Below, one piece after another: positions 36,824 through 48,463 of a DNA stretch of 64,000 bases. The notes under the pieces are model-generated. The model was not told the origin of the DNA. It made no database searches and saw nothing but the letters and a program-made list of their open reading frames with translations. The number at the start of each line of letters is the position of its first letter. Within the stretch, counting starts at the first letter, position 1. The DNA is taken from the NCBI GenBank assembly GCA_028671895.1, contig CM053810.1:61691501-61755500 (forward strand), written 5' to 3'. Origin of the DNA: Oenanthe sinensis (taxonomy: Eukaryota; Streptophyta; Magnoliopsida; Apiales; Apiaceae). Position numbers and translations under genes: made by a program.

Positions 36824-38019
36824 TCAAAATTTACCTACGTTATAAGATAACTCAAACCGACCATATTCATTAAGTAGAGTATTTCATAAAATTACCAAAC
36901 AATTTACAATTTGTTTGTAATATGAAGGAAAACTTGGTTATGTAATCATAATAGTACTGTACAAGCAGACAAAGCTGGAGCGTCTTGGACTAGCAAATGA
37001 ATTTTTGAAAATTTTAGAAATTAAAGAAGAAAAAGTATTTGTCAATGGCTATGTTTATTGTTTGGATTTGAACAAATATCACAATTCTCTCGCCGAAGTT
37101 TATGGACCTCTTTTCCAAATCCATATCTCCTCTCTATTTCTCATTGGCCACACATATCTATTACACTCTAGTAATTTGCTAATATACACCTTCATACATG
37201 TATAATACATATCGTAACTCTACATGTATAAAATTTATATACCAAACAACCCCCAACCAAAAAAGACTTGTCTTTTTCTTGATGATATAAATGTTATTTT
37301 AGCCCCCTTTAGCATTCCACACAAATAGCAATTAATAAATTCGTACAATTTTCAACTTATTCTTTTTTTTAAAATAATTAGGCTTATGAGTCAGAATCCA
37401 ACCCTGAGACAACAGGAAATAAGTCTTACCGCTTGGATATGCAATCGTTATGGTACACAATTTTCAACTTATGATTACTTATTAAATAAGTTAAACGAAC
37501 CCTTCATCCATGACAACTAAATTGACTCGTTCATAGACACAAACATAATCTGAAATACAAAACTGCCACTTCCTGCTAAATTGCTAATGCTCGTTGTGCT
37601 TAATTTCTCCTCATCGATCTCTTGACTTGCTTTCATATTCCATCTTCAATATTTTCCTTTTGTAATTGCCCTCATTTCCATCTCTTCCTTTCACACACAC
37701 ATTTAATAGTACATCATATACATGATATGTTTCTGTAAAAGTCCCCTTTTGATCAACTTGAATAAGTCAAGTATTTTCAGTCTTCACACGTATTCTAGAA
37801 AAGGGTTACAACTTACATTTACATTTCTTCTCCCAAGTAATCCACCTTGTATACATACATATTTTCTTTGCTCGTAGAACTTGATCATCATTCATAAACA
37901 ACCATTTTTTTACTGCAACTAGCTTCTTGATCAAATCCAATGCAGCTCACCCTGATGGGAATGTTCTTTTAATCTTCTTCCTGGTTTCCCACAAAATACA
38001 TTCCTAGACATAGTCTTAC

Positions 38020-38079
38020 ATGTTACAATATCACACACACACAAACGCGCCGGTGACACCTACCCATTCCTACACATAG
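38020..38079 (+). CDS. Upstream ORF (19 codons) in the glutaredoxin-like leader
   Basis: ATG at 38020 opens a 19-codon frame (MLQYHTHTNAPVTPTHSYT) that stops with TAG at 38077-38079, six bases before the main ATG at 38086. It is in the same phase as the main frame (offset 66) but separated from it by the stop. Such a close uORF usually lowers main-frame translation. Whether the transcript includes it depends on the unknown transcription start. Confidence 0.4.
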   Translation: MLQYHTHTNAPVTPTHSYT

Positions 38080-38085
38080 TCTTAC

Positions 38086-39288
38086 ATGGGTTGTGCCGCA
38101 TCAAAAAAAGACCAGGTCTGCAACAACTGCCACAAGCCATTGACACCCATCACACGCAGCTACTCAATGCACGTCCACCACCCACCACAAAGCGCCGGTG
38201 ACACCTACCATGTAGTAGCCCTCACCTCCACCACTCTTGGTTCTTTAAAACTTGACACCCCTTTTCTTCAAACTCACCAAAAAGATGAAAAGTTGGGAAC
38301 TTTTGATGAATTTGATGACAAGAAAACAAGAAACGAAGAGTTTTCTATTGGTATGCTTGAGGCCAAATCTTGGTCCAAGATGATTGATGAAAAGATACCA
38401 AAGGTTGTTCCAAGAACCCCGATTCGAACCCCTCCGGGTGAGCCTGAGACAATTGATGCATTAGAATTGATGCAGGGGCTTGAAGACTTAAGCCCTGTTC
38501 ATCGAAATTATCGTAGTTTTTCGTTTAGTGTGAATTCAAATTTGATTCGAGAAAATTGTAAAGATTCTTGTAAGCCATTGTGGATGGAGGTTACCAAGAA
38601 TGATCTGAATTCAAATTCTACTATATCGGAGTTTGATCCGGATATAATTACTCAGTTTAGGAAATCATTGGAAGATATGCCGCCGGATAATCCATTTCAC
38701 TTGAGGCCAGTGGTGGGGCTTGTTGCGGATTCGAAGAATTTGAATGGCGGTTATAAAGATGAGGTGTTTGGTAGAGAAAAGGTGGTTTTGTATTTCACAA
38801 GTTTGAGAGGTGTGAGGAAGACTTATGAGGATTGTTGTCATGTTAGAGTTATTTTAAAAGGGTTGAATGTGAAGGTTGATGAGAGGGATGTTTCGATGCA
38901 TTCGGGATTCAAGGAAGAGTTGAAAGAGCTACTAAAGAGTAATGTAGGAGGTGGTTTGCCAAAGGTGTTTGTTGGAAAAAAGTACATAGGCGGTGCTGAG
39001 GAAGTACGTCAAATGAATGAAGACGGGCAACTTGAGAAGGTTCTGAATGGTTGTGAGAAGGTGGATGATGGCGGTGATGGTCGTAGTAGTGGTGGTGCAT
39101 TGTGCAACGGGTGTGGGAATGTAAGGTTTGTGCCTTGTAAGACATGTTCAGGGAGTTGTAAGATATATTATGAAGCTGAGTATGACGATGATGAAGAGGA
39201 AGTAAGTGAGGAAGCTGAATATGGATTTCAAAGATGTCCTGATTGCAATGAAAATGGACTTATCAGGTGTCCACTTTGTTGTAATTAG
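38086..39288 (+). CDS. Glutaredoxin-like protein with C-terminal CxxC repeats
   Basis: Single exon, 400 residues. The start MGCAASKK is a strong N-myristoylation signal with a neighbouring Cys for palmitoylation, so membrane attachment is likely. The N-terminal half is low-complexity and poorly conserved. The glutaredoxin domain runs from about residue 231 (KVVLYFTSLRGVRKTYEDCC) through DERDVSMHSGFKEELKELL to LPKVFVGKKYIGGAEEV. The active-site CxxC/CPYC is replaced by SLRG, so classic disulfide reductase activity is unlikely. The C-terminal 65 residues have CNGC, CKTC, CPDC and CPLC, a zinc-finger-like Cys array. This is the architecture of the plant At5g39865/At1g64500 group. An intronless gene is normal for that group. 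Its upstream leader has a short uORF and a local repeat that includes the start codon. Confidence 0.9.
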   Translation: MGCAASKKDQVCNNCHKPLTPITRSYSMHVHHPPQSAGDTYHVVALTSTTLGSLKLDTPFLQTHQKDEKLGTFDEFDDKKTRNEEFSIGMLEAKSWSKMIDEKIPKVVPRTPIRTPPGEPETIDALELMQGLEDLSPVHRNYRSFSFSVNSNLIRENCKDSCKPLWMEVTKNDLNSNSTISEFDPDIITQFRKSLEDMPPDNPFHLRPVVGLVADSKNLNGGYKDEVFGREKVVLYFTSLRGVRKTYEDCCHVRVILKGLNVKVDERDVSMHSGFKEELKELLKSNVGGGLPKVFVGKKYIGGAEEVRQMNEDGQLEKVLNGCEKVDDGGDGRSSGGALCNGCGNVRFVPCKTCSGSCKIYYEAEYDDDEEEVSEEAEYGFQRCPDCNENGLIRCPLCCN

Positions 39289-42200
39289 CATTGATCATAC
39301 ATAACTTCTCAAGTCACTTCTATGATTTTTTATATTACATTTAGGGATGTTCTGTTTTGTGTATAGTATTTTGATACTTCTTATCAAGTAACTTGGAAGA
39401 GAACCTGTTATGTTCTACAGTGTGAAATATGAATGTGCCCTCTTTTCTTTTTCTAAGCTTGCTTATTGCCCTGATCCAACTTAGATTAGGGTTTTTTTTT
39501 TTTGCAACGCACTGGGTTCAGATTTTAAGTCCTATGGGGTTCACTCTTTAATGAATCAACCCCAGTGAACAACTTTCAAGATATCATAATTTTTGTATAT
39601 AATGCTACTATAAGATTGAACCACCGAGTGACTGAGCCCCACTACACATTGTTATCACCCAGGCTATCCCTAAATTGCTAATTCAATTTTGAGATTTCAA
39701 GACAAATACATAAAACAAGAGAACAATCTCTAGCCCTGAATTACATGACACAACTGGACAGATTTGTAGTAATAAGTATCAAAATCCTAGTTTGGAATGA
39801 AGACAAGCCCAAAAAGTGTTTATTTACAGGAAAAAATTAATGTAGACAAGTAGAAAGAAATATTCAGCCTAAATCATGGTCAAAAGCTAAAAGTGATTAT
39901 ATAAATTTCTAAGTACCTCTAAAAACGTTTTGCCACTAACTGATAACTAGTAGCCACCTAACAGGGATTATTTATTAGTAGTTTGACTAGAAAGAAAGAC
40001 GTGGAGAAAGTAACAATGAAGCACGGCCTATTTTCTATGACCAGAAATATTGAAGAGAGACATGGTAGGCAGGGTCAATCCTGTTTCCATGTATTTAGTT
40101 TCTAGTTGAAAAAATGCAACACAAGGGGGTAGTTTTACTCTTAAAAAGAACAGGACTATATTTAACGGGGCAGCTGTTCCAAAACAAGCGATTGTTCACA
40201 ATAATCTATCCGTGCTTTTTTTTTCGGAAAATAAAAAACTCTAGAAGCCTGGTAATAAGCACACATAGATGACGTGACCCCCTGGATTCATAAAAATTTT
40301 TCGTGTTAATGTTATCCGTGGAAAAGAAACACGGATGGATAGTTGTAGTTGTCACGACCAACACTCATTTAATGGTATGCTGTTAAATCCATTAAGTATC
40401 TTGTCAAAATTCAAAAGGCTATACGTTAATAGTCTAGTGACTCCTTCTCACATTAAAAAGATTCGACGAGTATACGTTGATAGTCTAATGACAAGACTCT
40501 TTAAAGGTCATGTGTCCGAATTCTCATTATCGCTCTTTTTTGTACTTAAAAAGAACAAAAGAAAGATTATGGTATTCAAAAGTCACTGGCTAGTGAAGTT
40601 GTAGTAGGACCGGAATAGACAGTAGTATCTAACTGAATTTACTTGTAACCATAACAATTCAAGTATATGATCCCCCGATTAACTCCAAACACCGTGCTGG
40701 TCTGGACACTGGAGGTTAATACTATACTATAGTATTACTTCTATCTAATATTGTTATTGATAGAATTCTATTACCGAAATGTTTCAGTAGAAAACGATTC
40801 ATTTGAGCCAAAGCCTAGATGGGCACAAATATGGATTAACTGATCTTTCCTGTCTCTATATACATGGTCTATATATCACACAGTCTAGATATTATGTTGA
40901 AGAGGTGGATAGGTAGGACATAGTCCTACGAAGTATCTTCCTTGATGAAAGAACGTGTCATAAATACTCCACCGATTTTTATCAAATGCTGCAAGCCTGC
41001 AATGTCCAATTTAGAATATCGATTACTCACTAGTCACCAAATCTTTCCGATACATATAATAAGCATTGCCCTCATCTCGAAAACATATTGTGCAGACAGC
41101 CAACAGTTTCCCCAGGCACAGAACTGATTGCCTGCCTCATCCTAATCCAGTTGAGAGAACATACGCAACTGTTTCATCACATAACTTGGTGAAAGAGCGT
41201 GTAACACATTACATTTACCATTATTTCCTACATTTGAATATGATCCTGCTAGAAGCTGCATGATATCTAAGAAAGATCAACCCTATCAACAAAAACTTCA
41301 AAGTTCAAATACTGGCATCATCAATTAACAAGGACTTGCTGCAATTTAGATTATCATGAATAAAAAAATTGTTAAGAGCTCATGGGTAAACAAATCCAAG
41401 TATCTAAATTGTTCTTCAGCAAAACCATGAACGTGCACTCATGTTACATACTAAGTATACTGTATATTCCTATACGCACTCCTCTAAGGTCATTTATTTA
41501 AAATAACAATGTGCATTCTTATGTAGCAAGTATTACAATTCAAAATAAATATAGTACTTCAGAATATTTTAACCTTAGATGAAACCAGATCCAGCACTAT
41601 ATATTCCACAAGCTGCCTCTAGGAAGCAAGGACTTAAAACAATGCTCTCTACTATCGATCAGCATCCAAAGAACAGAGCCTCGAATTAAAAGGGTCCAAC
41701 AACGCAATATTGCATATTTGTCGCAGACCTCAATTGGACCAGAATTTCCTAAACTGGCAGAAAGTTTTGGGAGGAGGCAAATCAGATCCTCTTTGTACAT
41801 TGAGCAGATTTGAACAGAGAAAGTTAAAATTGTAAGTATTACTCTTGTTGTCATGGGAAATGAGCTGGTAATCACTCTGACTCGTGACACGAATATCACA
41901 CCGTGACAAGAATTAGCAAAATTTATGGCACGGGTAGCTGCATCATGCATTCATGCTAAGGATAAGTTGTTCCAAGTAGAAGAAGGTTGTCCTGTGAGAG
42001 AGACGTGCAGGCTGCAGCCTTAGTTGCACCGGAGCCACCCTCTCTGATCAGAGTTTGCCTGCACCCTGGTCCAAGATCAATAGTTTTGTTAATTAAGTTG
42101 TGCTTTAATCCAAGTTCTAGGTGTTGCTGCAAGTAGCTACTGTATTACATTTTGCATTCAGGAGTCAGAACAGTGGATGTTGTAACATGCTTTTGTATTT

Positions 42201-42614
42201 TTCTAAACTATCTGTGGTATCTACTTCACAACGCAAGCACCAAAAACTCATTTTTGCAACTATGCCATTACTCATTTTTTCTGAAGAAATTAACGAAAAT
42301 GTTATTACTATTTATGCTGCCTTTATCCTTAAAATATTTATCAATATACGGTCTACAATAAAAATCAATTATTTATATATTTTTTCAGAAAAAAATAGCA
42401 GTTATATTAGGACCATTTTGCTTGATTCTATTTGTAAAATTTTATGATCTTTTAAAAATAAAAGACTTATAATCTTACAAATGAGTATTTAGCGTGCAGG
42501 TTGCAAATTTGTGGTACAAAAATTTATTATAAAATTGCAAATATTATTTTATGTTGTGTATTAATAAATCAATCTACAATTTTAATGTAGTACTTCTTCT
42601 AGCATTTTAGGCTT
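39289..42614. other. Intergenic DNA, glutaredoxin-like gene to alpha-tubulin
   Basis: Starts with the 3' UTR of the glutaredoxin-like gene. A 51-bp-period repeat lies at 40420-40492. A moderately complex stretch at 41590-42110 has a 117-codon minus-strand frame (41597-41950) that I do not recognise; it could be a relic or noncoding transcript. Otherwise AT-rich without features. Confidence 0.5.
40420..40492. repeat. 51-bp-period short repeat
   Basis: TATACGTTAATAGTCTAGTG at 40420 recurs as TATACGTTGATAGTCTAATG at 40471. It gives a repeated peptide (YVNSLVT/YVDSLMT) in an 89-codon frame that has no recognisable homology. Confidence 0.6.
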
Positions 42615-42956
42615 TTACAGCATCTCCAACTCATTACACTATATTGATATAAAAATCACACCAAAATAGTGTAAAAATCACATTATACTTAAAATCATCT
42701 CCAACCCATTTAACACTAAAAAGAATCTTTTTGTATTTTAAATGATATTTTATTATTAAAAATACAAAAGTGAAAAAGTTGTTGGGACATGTAAGGTATA
42801 AATTTGTTTTAGTTAATAAATAAAAAAGCAACATTGGTATTTTGAAAAACTTCAAAAAAATGGTATGTAACTTTTGGTGTCACATTAAAATAGTGCAATT
42901 TTTAGAACATTTTGATGTAAAAGGGGAATTATAGAATTGGGTTGGAGATGTTCTTA
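42615..42956. mobile_element. PIF-type MITE upstream of alpha-tubulin
   Basis: Element 42618-42953 begins CAGCATCTCCAACTC; its right end in reverse complement is GAACATCTCCAACCC. TTA flanks both sides (42615-42617, 42954-42956). It ends 430 bp before the alpha-tubulin ATG. Confidence 0.7.
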
Positions 42957-43234
42957 ACTTTACTAAACTAAGTCGACATCTCAAGAACAATAAAGAGACA
43001 AACCCATGAGCCCATCTCACTCACCCAATAACCTTGCTCAACTTGGCACTTGCCGTTGTATATTCGAAATTGAATCTTATTTTTCTTAATTTTAACAGAA
43101 AAAAAACAAAAACCCAACAGGTTCAAAATTTGAAATCTCAAAATCTCCCACACAAATCACATCGCTCGATCCCATCAAAATTTCAAATTTGACAGCTAAT
43201 ATCAAAAAACAACAATGTACCGTTAGAAAAATTT

Positions 43235-43271
43235 AAAAACCCTATAAAAAAAAGTTACAGCCTGTATAAAT
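43235..43271 (+). promoter_or_regulatory. Alpha-tubulin core promoter candidates
   Basis: AAAAACCCTATAAAAA at 43235-43250 merges a telo-box (AAACCCTA) with a TATA-like run, and GTATAAATCC at about 43264-43273 is a second TATA candidate. They lie 115-150 bp before the ATG, compatible with a leader of about 100 nt. Confidence 0.45.
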
Positions 43272-43385
43272 CCAACCCCTTTTATTTCTCTCTCAACTGT
43301 ACTATTTTAAAAACCTCTCAGATCTACATCTAGTCTCTTTACTCTCTCTGCACCCACACATTTCAAACACTAGAAAATCAAGAAA

Positions 43386-45056
43386 ATGAGGGAGTGCATT
43401 TCAATCCACATCGGTCAAGCTGGTATTCAAGTTGGAAACTCTTGCTGGGAACTTTACTGTCTTGAACATGGCATTCAGGTTTCACCTTCTTACATATACT
43501 TACATTAACTTGTATCTATTTCATATTTCACACAAGATTTGTAATAAAAATGTAATCTTTTTTACCTGACTTGTGTTTTCTTGAATTTATTTACATTACA
43601 GCCTGATGGGCAAATGCCTGGTGACAAAACTGTTGGAGGTGGAGATGATGCTTTCAACACATTCTTCAGTGAAACAGGCGCTGGAAAACACGTTCCCCGG
43701 GCCATATTTGTGGATCTGGAGCCCACTGTTATCGATGAGGTTCGAACTGGAACTTATCGCCAGTTGTTCCATCCTGAACAACTTATAAGTGGTAAAGAAG
43801 ATGCTGCTAATAACTTTGCTAGAGGCCACTACACAAGTACATTTCTAAGCCCCTTCAATTTAAGTTTTTTTTAAAGGTTGTTGTTGAAATGCTTATATTG
43901 TGTATATGATTTTGGGGCAGTTGGGAAAGAGATAGTGGATTTGTGTTTGGATAGGATTAGAAAATTGGCTGATAATTGTACTGGGCTACAAGGGTTCTTG
44001 GTGTTTCATGCTGTTGGGGGTGGGACTGGTTCAGGACTTGGATCTTTGCTTCTTGAGAGGCTTTCTGTTGATTACGGAAAGAAATCGAAACTTGGTTTCA
44101 CTGTTTACCCTTCACCTCAGATCTCTACATCTGTTGTTGAACCTTACAATTCTGTGCTTTCGACTCACTCGCTTCTTGAACATACTGATGTTTCTGTTCT
44201 TCTTGATAATGAGGCTATCTATGATATTTGTCGTAAATCGCTTGATATTGAAAGGCCCTCTTACACTAATCTCAACAGGCTTGTTTCTCAGGTATGTGTT
44301 AGTTTATTCTTATAATGACATTGAGAGTTTGTGTTGTTAAAGATTATGCCTTTTTCTTTTTCTTTTTTGGTGTTGAGGAATTTGTAAATTTTTCAGGTTA
44401 TTTCTTCGTTAACAACTTCTCTCCGTTTTGATGGAGCACTGAATGTGGATATTACTGAGTTCCAAACTAATTTGGTCCCTTACCCCAGAATCCATTTCAT
44501 GCTTTCTTCATATGCACCAGTCATATCTGCAGAGAGGGCTTACCATGAACAGCTCTCAGTTGCTGAGATTACTAACACTGCTTTTGAGCCTTCCTCTATG
44601 ATGGCTAAATGTGATCCCCGACACGGGAAATACATGGCTTGTTGTTTGATGTACAGGGGAGATGTGGTGCCAAAGGATGTGAATGCAGCAGTGGGCACAA
44701 TCAAGACCAAGAGGACTATTCAGTTTGTGGATTGGTGCCCAACAGGGTTTAAGTGTGGAATTAATTATCAAGCTCCAACTGTTGTGCCTGGAGGTGATTT
44801 GGCTAAGGTGCAAAGAGCTGTGTGTATGATCTCCAACTCAACTAGCGTGGCTGAGGTGTTTTCGAGGATCGATACAAAGTTTGATCTGATGTATGCAAAA
44901 AGGGCTTTTGTTCACTGGTATGTTGGTGAAGGCATGGAGGAGGGTGAATTCTCCGAGGCAAGAGAGGACTTGGCTGCTTTGGAGAAAGATTATGAAGAGG
45001 TGGGGCTTGAATCTGCTGAAGATGGGGAGGATGGTGATGATGGTGATGAGTACTAG
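43386..45056 (+). CDS. TUA: Alpha-tubulin
   Basis: Four exons: 43386-43478, 43602-43836, 43921-44291 and 44397-45056, all GT/AG, summing to 453 codons including TAG. The protein starts MRECISIHIGQAGIQVGNSC, the beginning of plant alpha-tubulins. It has the acetylatable lysine region MPGDKTVGGGDD, the GTP-binding loop GGGTGSGLGSLLLERL, the T7-loop region, and the acidic C-terminal tail EDGEDGDDGDEY. The terminal Tyr allows detyrosination. Alpha-tubulin pairs with beta-tubulin to build microtubules. The sequence is highly conserved and undamaged. Which TUA isotype it is cannot be said. Confidence 0.97.
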
Positions 45057-46482
45057 ATTGCTACAAATGTTCTGAAATTGTAGGTTTATCTTTTGAGACC
45101 TTAGTAGTATTGCCAATGGCCTCATTGGTCTAATGTCATTTGTTGTTTTTATTTTGTTCTAGACTTGACTTCCTTTATAATCCATCCGCATGTTTTTAGT
45201 CTATTGTGTGGAGTTTTAAGTTGGTTTGCTCTGTTCTTCCAAATTCAAAACGCAACTTAAAAAACAAATAACCAGCCGGAATCCATTACAACTGTAGACT
45301 TGATTTGTTGACCGATCATCTTGACGCAAGTGGCGAAGAAGGAAGAAATGGCGTATGTGACGAGATCAAAAACATCGACATTACAAGAAAAATCATTAAT
45401 TTTTGTGCAACTAATATTGTCTGCAAAATCTTCTCACATTTATGGCTTCCTTTCTAATCCTCAGATTTTGGCTTTGCACTTGCAAATTCCCATTTATGTA
45501 TTTTGGTATAAAAATGTCGATAATGTTCAAACAAGGCAATTTGTACTTTGTTTTATCACAGCCCATCACTCTATTATTCCTCAAGATCTGGCTGTGCACA
45601 TAAAGATTCTCATGTCTGTTAGCCAGCCATTTCCCCCCTTTGCCCCCCAGAATTTAAATTTGGCTGGAAAAGTGACTTCCCCTTATTATTTAAATGTTGA
45701 TCATCTTCAGACGAAAGGCAACTTGTACTTATTCTTACTTGTAGAACGGGTTAGTCGAACGGCCCCCATCACATGTCGAACATAACGGCTTGCTGCAACT
45801 GACAAGCGTCTTCTTTGTTGAGAAAAACTAATTGGAATCATAACAATTACTGATACTTTAGATCTCCATCTGAATAAACTATTATGTAATGGAATGGTCG
45901 GAACATCAAGTCACGAGAATCACATTCATTCCATCAGGTTACGATCCTGGTTTCCAATATGATCGGAATAAATGGAGTGGGGAATGTATAAACAAGTACA
46001 GTAGATGAAAAAAACGAGGTCAGGTAAAAAAAAAATTAGTATTAGGCCAGTTTTACCAACGTTTATAATTATGTACCCTAATTTAAATACTCACAAGCAA
46101 TAAGGGTAAAAGAATATTGAAGTTTCACACGGAAATAAATGACTTTTCAAAATTGAAAATCTATGGGTAGTGCAGAAGGTCATGGGAGGCGAATGGGGAG
46201 TAAAAGGCAGAGATCCATTATCCAACAAGTATAGTAAATGGCCTTTGTAGGTGGGGAATTTGAAAAATAAACTAATTAAAAATTAAAAATAAATCAAGTG
46301 CATATTAGATATAGAATAAACAGTCTGATACTCTGATTAATATGTTGTCCAATATCAAATGATAGCAAACTTTTCTAGCCACCGTAACTTAAAAGAAGAC
46401 CTCAGTAGACAACATCCAAAACTATGAAATCCCATAATAAGCAATGTAAAAAAACATCCTAATTGATGCCAATATTAACTGC
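45057..46482. other. Intergenic DNA between convergent tubulin and RPS9 genes
   Basis: Holds the 3' UTRs of both genes. A plus-strand frame of about 145 codons from ATG 45348 to 45785 (MAYVTRSKTSTLQEK...) has no recognised domain. Its hydrophobic, Leu/Ile-rich composition and location suggest a relic or chance frame. Nothing else is seen. Confidence 0.45.
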
Positions 46483-48363
46483 TTATTCGTCGTCCTCCTC
46501 ATCTCCATCTCCACCAGATTGTTTCTTTGAAGCTGCCTTCATGTTTCTTCTCTTCACTCTTCCAGGACGACCACCTCCAAATGGGCTAGTAAGAGAGAAA
46601 TCAATGTGCTTCTGTGAGTCCACCCTCACCATGAATGAAGCTACGTTGACCACCTGTCTTCCAACCCTGAGTATGTACAATTAAGTCAAAACCCAAAGCC
46701 TACTAGTATATCACAAACAAAAACATACAATCAAAACAAAACCGAAGGCCTATTAGATATTTCGCAATAACCATTAAGCCCAAAAAACATAGCATGGATC
46801 TGTGTCATATCAAGTATTTACACAAAACAATGGGCCGTGGCCCGTGGGTGGTAACTGCTCAGAGAGAGTCTACATGTATAGACAATATACAGCTTCCAAG
46901 TAAAGTAACTACAGTGATGACTCAGCTGCTTGAGCCTTTTAACTTTTTATCCTTGGCATAATCCTATTCCGAGACTTCCCAAAAACCAGCTTGATAACAC
47001 TACAGAAGGCTTATTGAATTATATATGAAAAATATTACTGTGACTTCTAAGCTGCAAAGTATAATATTGACTGAATAAAATATACAAGCATGCAGGACCA
47101 CCTATGAGAACCACCCTATCCCCTATATCCAGAATTACGTAAGCAACCATAGAACGAAAATTTCCTACTCTATGAACTGTATAATTTCATTACCAAGTCT
47201 GGTAAACAGACACAGGTCAGTCTAATTTCCTAGGTAAAATAATATTAAAATCCAGCGGAGCTTGAAATTTCCTCCATTATATGTTAAGGACAAAAACGTT
47301 ATATTTACCTGATATGCCTCTGCCTAATAAGAACGCGAGCATGGTGAATGGACTTTGCCATGCCAGTCTTAAACACAAGGGTTTGAAGACGACGCTCAAG
47401 GAAGTTCTCTACTGTCAAAGCCAAGACATAATCGAGCTTGTTCTGGCTCTCATCCAATAATCCATATCTGTTCATCCTGCGGAGGAGAGCTTCACCCTCA
47501 AAGATCCGGCGAGGATCCTTCTCCTCAAGGGTCAGCAGATTCCTTGCAGCATTACGGATACGGCTCAGAGCATATTGAACCCTCCAGAGTTCCCTCTTAC
47601 ATCGTAGCCCATACTCTCCAACAAGCTTGAGTTCAGCATCCAATCGCTCCTTCTCATAAGGACGACGAGGCTTCTTAAACGTCTTCCCATCTAAAGAGAC
47701 AAAGAACCATTAGCCCGATTTCAAACTAAAAATATACAATCAACACATTAAACAACTGGTATAACAGCACCCTAAAAAGAAAAGGGTGATAGATCAATAC
47801 GAGTACCTCTGTCAAGAACTAAGTCCTACTTTATAACAGAGCTTTGTACGTCAGTTCAACATTAGGAGGTTAAAAGAATTGCGCCATTATATATTATCAA
47901 CTAATGATGCTAACTTAAGGACAAATCAAATCTTTTTATACACCTCTATTGAATCAACCTTCATTCCTGATAAATTTTTAGCTTAATTAGACTCGAGTAA
48001 GAAGCTTAGCATCAAGACCAGGATTTTCTCAACTCATCGAATTCAATCTTCTTAAATCAAATCGATTAGCTAAATTACAACATGTCCATAGAATGCGAAA
48101 CAAAACCAGTAATACTGCAAATAATTATTTAAATGTACAAAACAAAAATGTAAATAATTTTCAAATTATATGCAAAGCAAACAGAGTCTATAATTCAATA
48201 AAATCTAAATTGAGAATTGTAATTACCACATTAAATTGATCAGATCAATTCTTAAATTGAAGATAGATTCGTATATAAATTTTTACATTCTTAAATTCTT
48301 AAATATATATACTGAGGGAGAGAGGGGGGTCATACAGTTGCGGTAAAAGTTGACGTGAACCAT
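46483..48363 (-). CDS. RPS9: 40S ribosomal protein S9 (uS4)
   Basis: Three minus-strand exons: 48363-48336 (28 nt, nine codons), 47690-47309 and 46666-46483, giving 197 residues, the usual length of plant uS4. The start MVHVNFYRNYGKTFKKPRRP matches the family. ALLRRMNRYGLLDESQNKLDY leads into the S4 RNA-binding domain (FLERRLQTLVFKTGMAKSIH, ARVLIRQRHIRVGRQVVNV). The C-terminus is RRNMKAASKKQSGGDGDEED. uS4 binds 18S rRNA near the mRNA entry site of the 40S subunit and helps accuracy. The tiny first exon carrying the start codon is common in plant ribosomal protein genes. A telo-box lies 90 bp upstream. Confidence 0.96.
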
Positions 48364-48452
48364 GGCTACTGTATCGGCGGCGCTGCCGTCAGGATCTGCA
48401 GGGGAACAAAGAGAGATGTATGAAAAATGAGATTAATTTTGTTTATATACTC

Positions 48453-48461
48453 AAACCCTAG
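48453..48461 (+). promoter_or_regulatory. Telo-box in RPS9 promoter
   Basis: AAACCCTAG on the plus strand, about 90 bp upstream of the minus-strand RPS9 ATG. Telo-boxes are a known element of plant ribosomal protein promoters and often work in either orientation. Confidence 0.55.
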
Positions 48462-48463
48462 AA

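Larger units (their letters stand above)
27176..38019. other. 10.8-kb gene desert
   Basis: Very AT-rich DNA without a recognisable gene. It contains several MITEs, a hAT insertion, a tandem duplication, a long hairpin and an A-rich array, each listed separately. The first 150 bp are the 3' UTR of the cysteine oxidase, and the last 400 bp are the promoter and leader of the glutaredoxin-like gene. A 91-codon minus-strand frame at 29800-30075 and a 119-codon one at 35881-36240 are not recognised and look like chance or relic frames. Confidence 0.55.
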
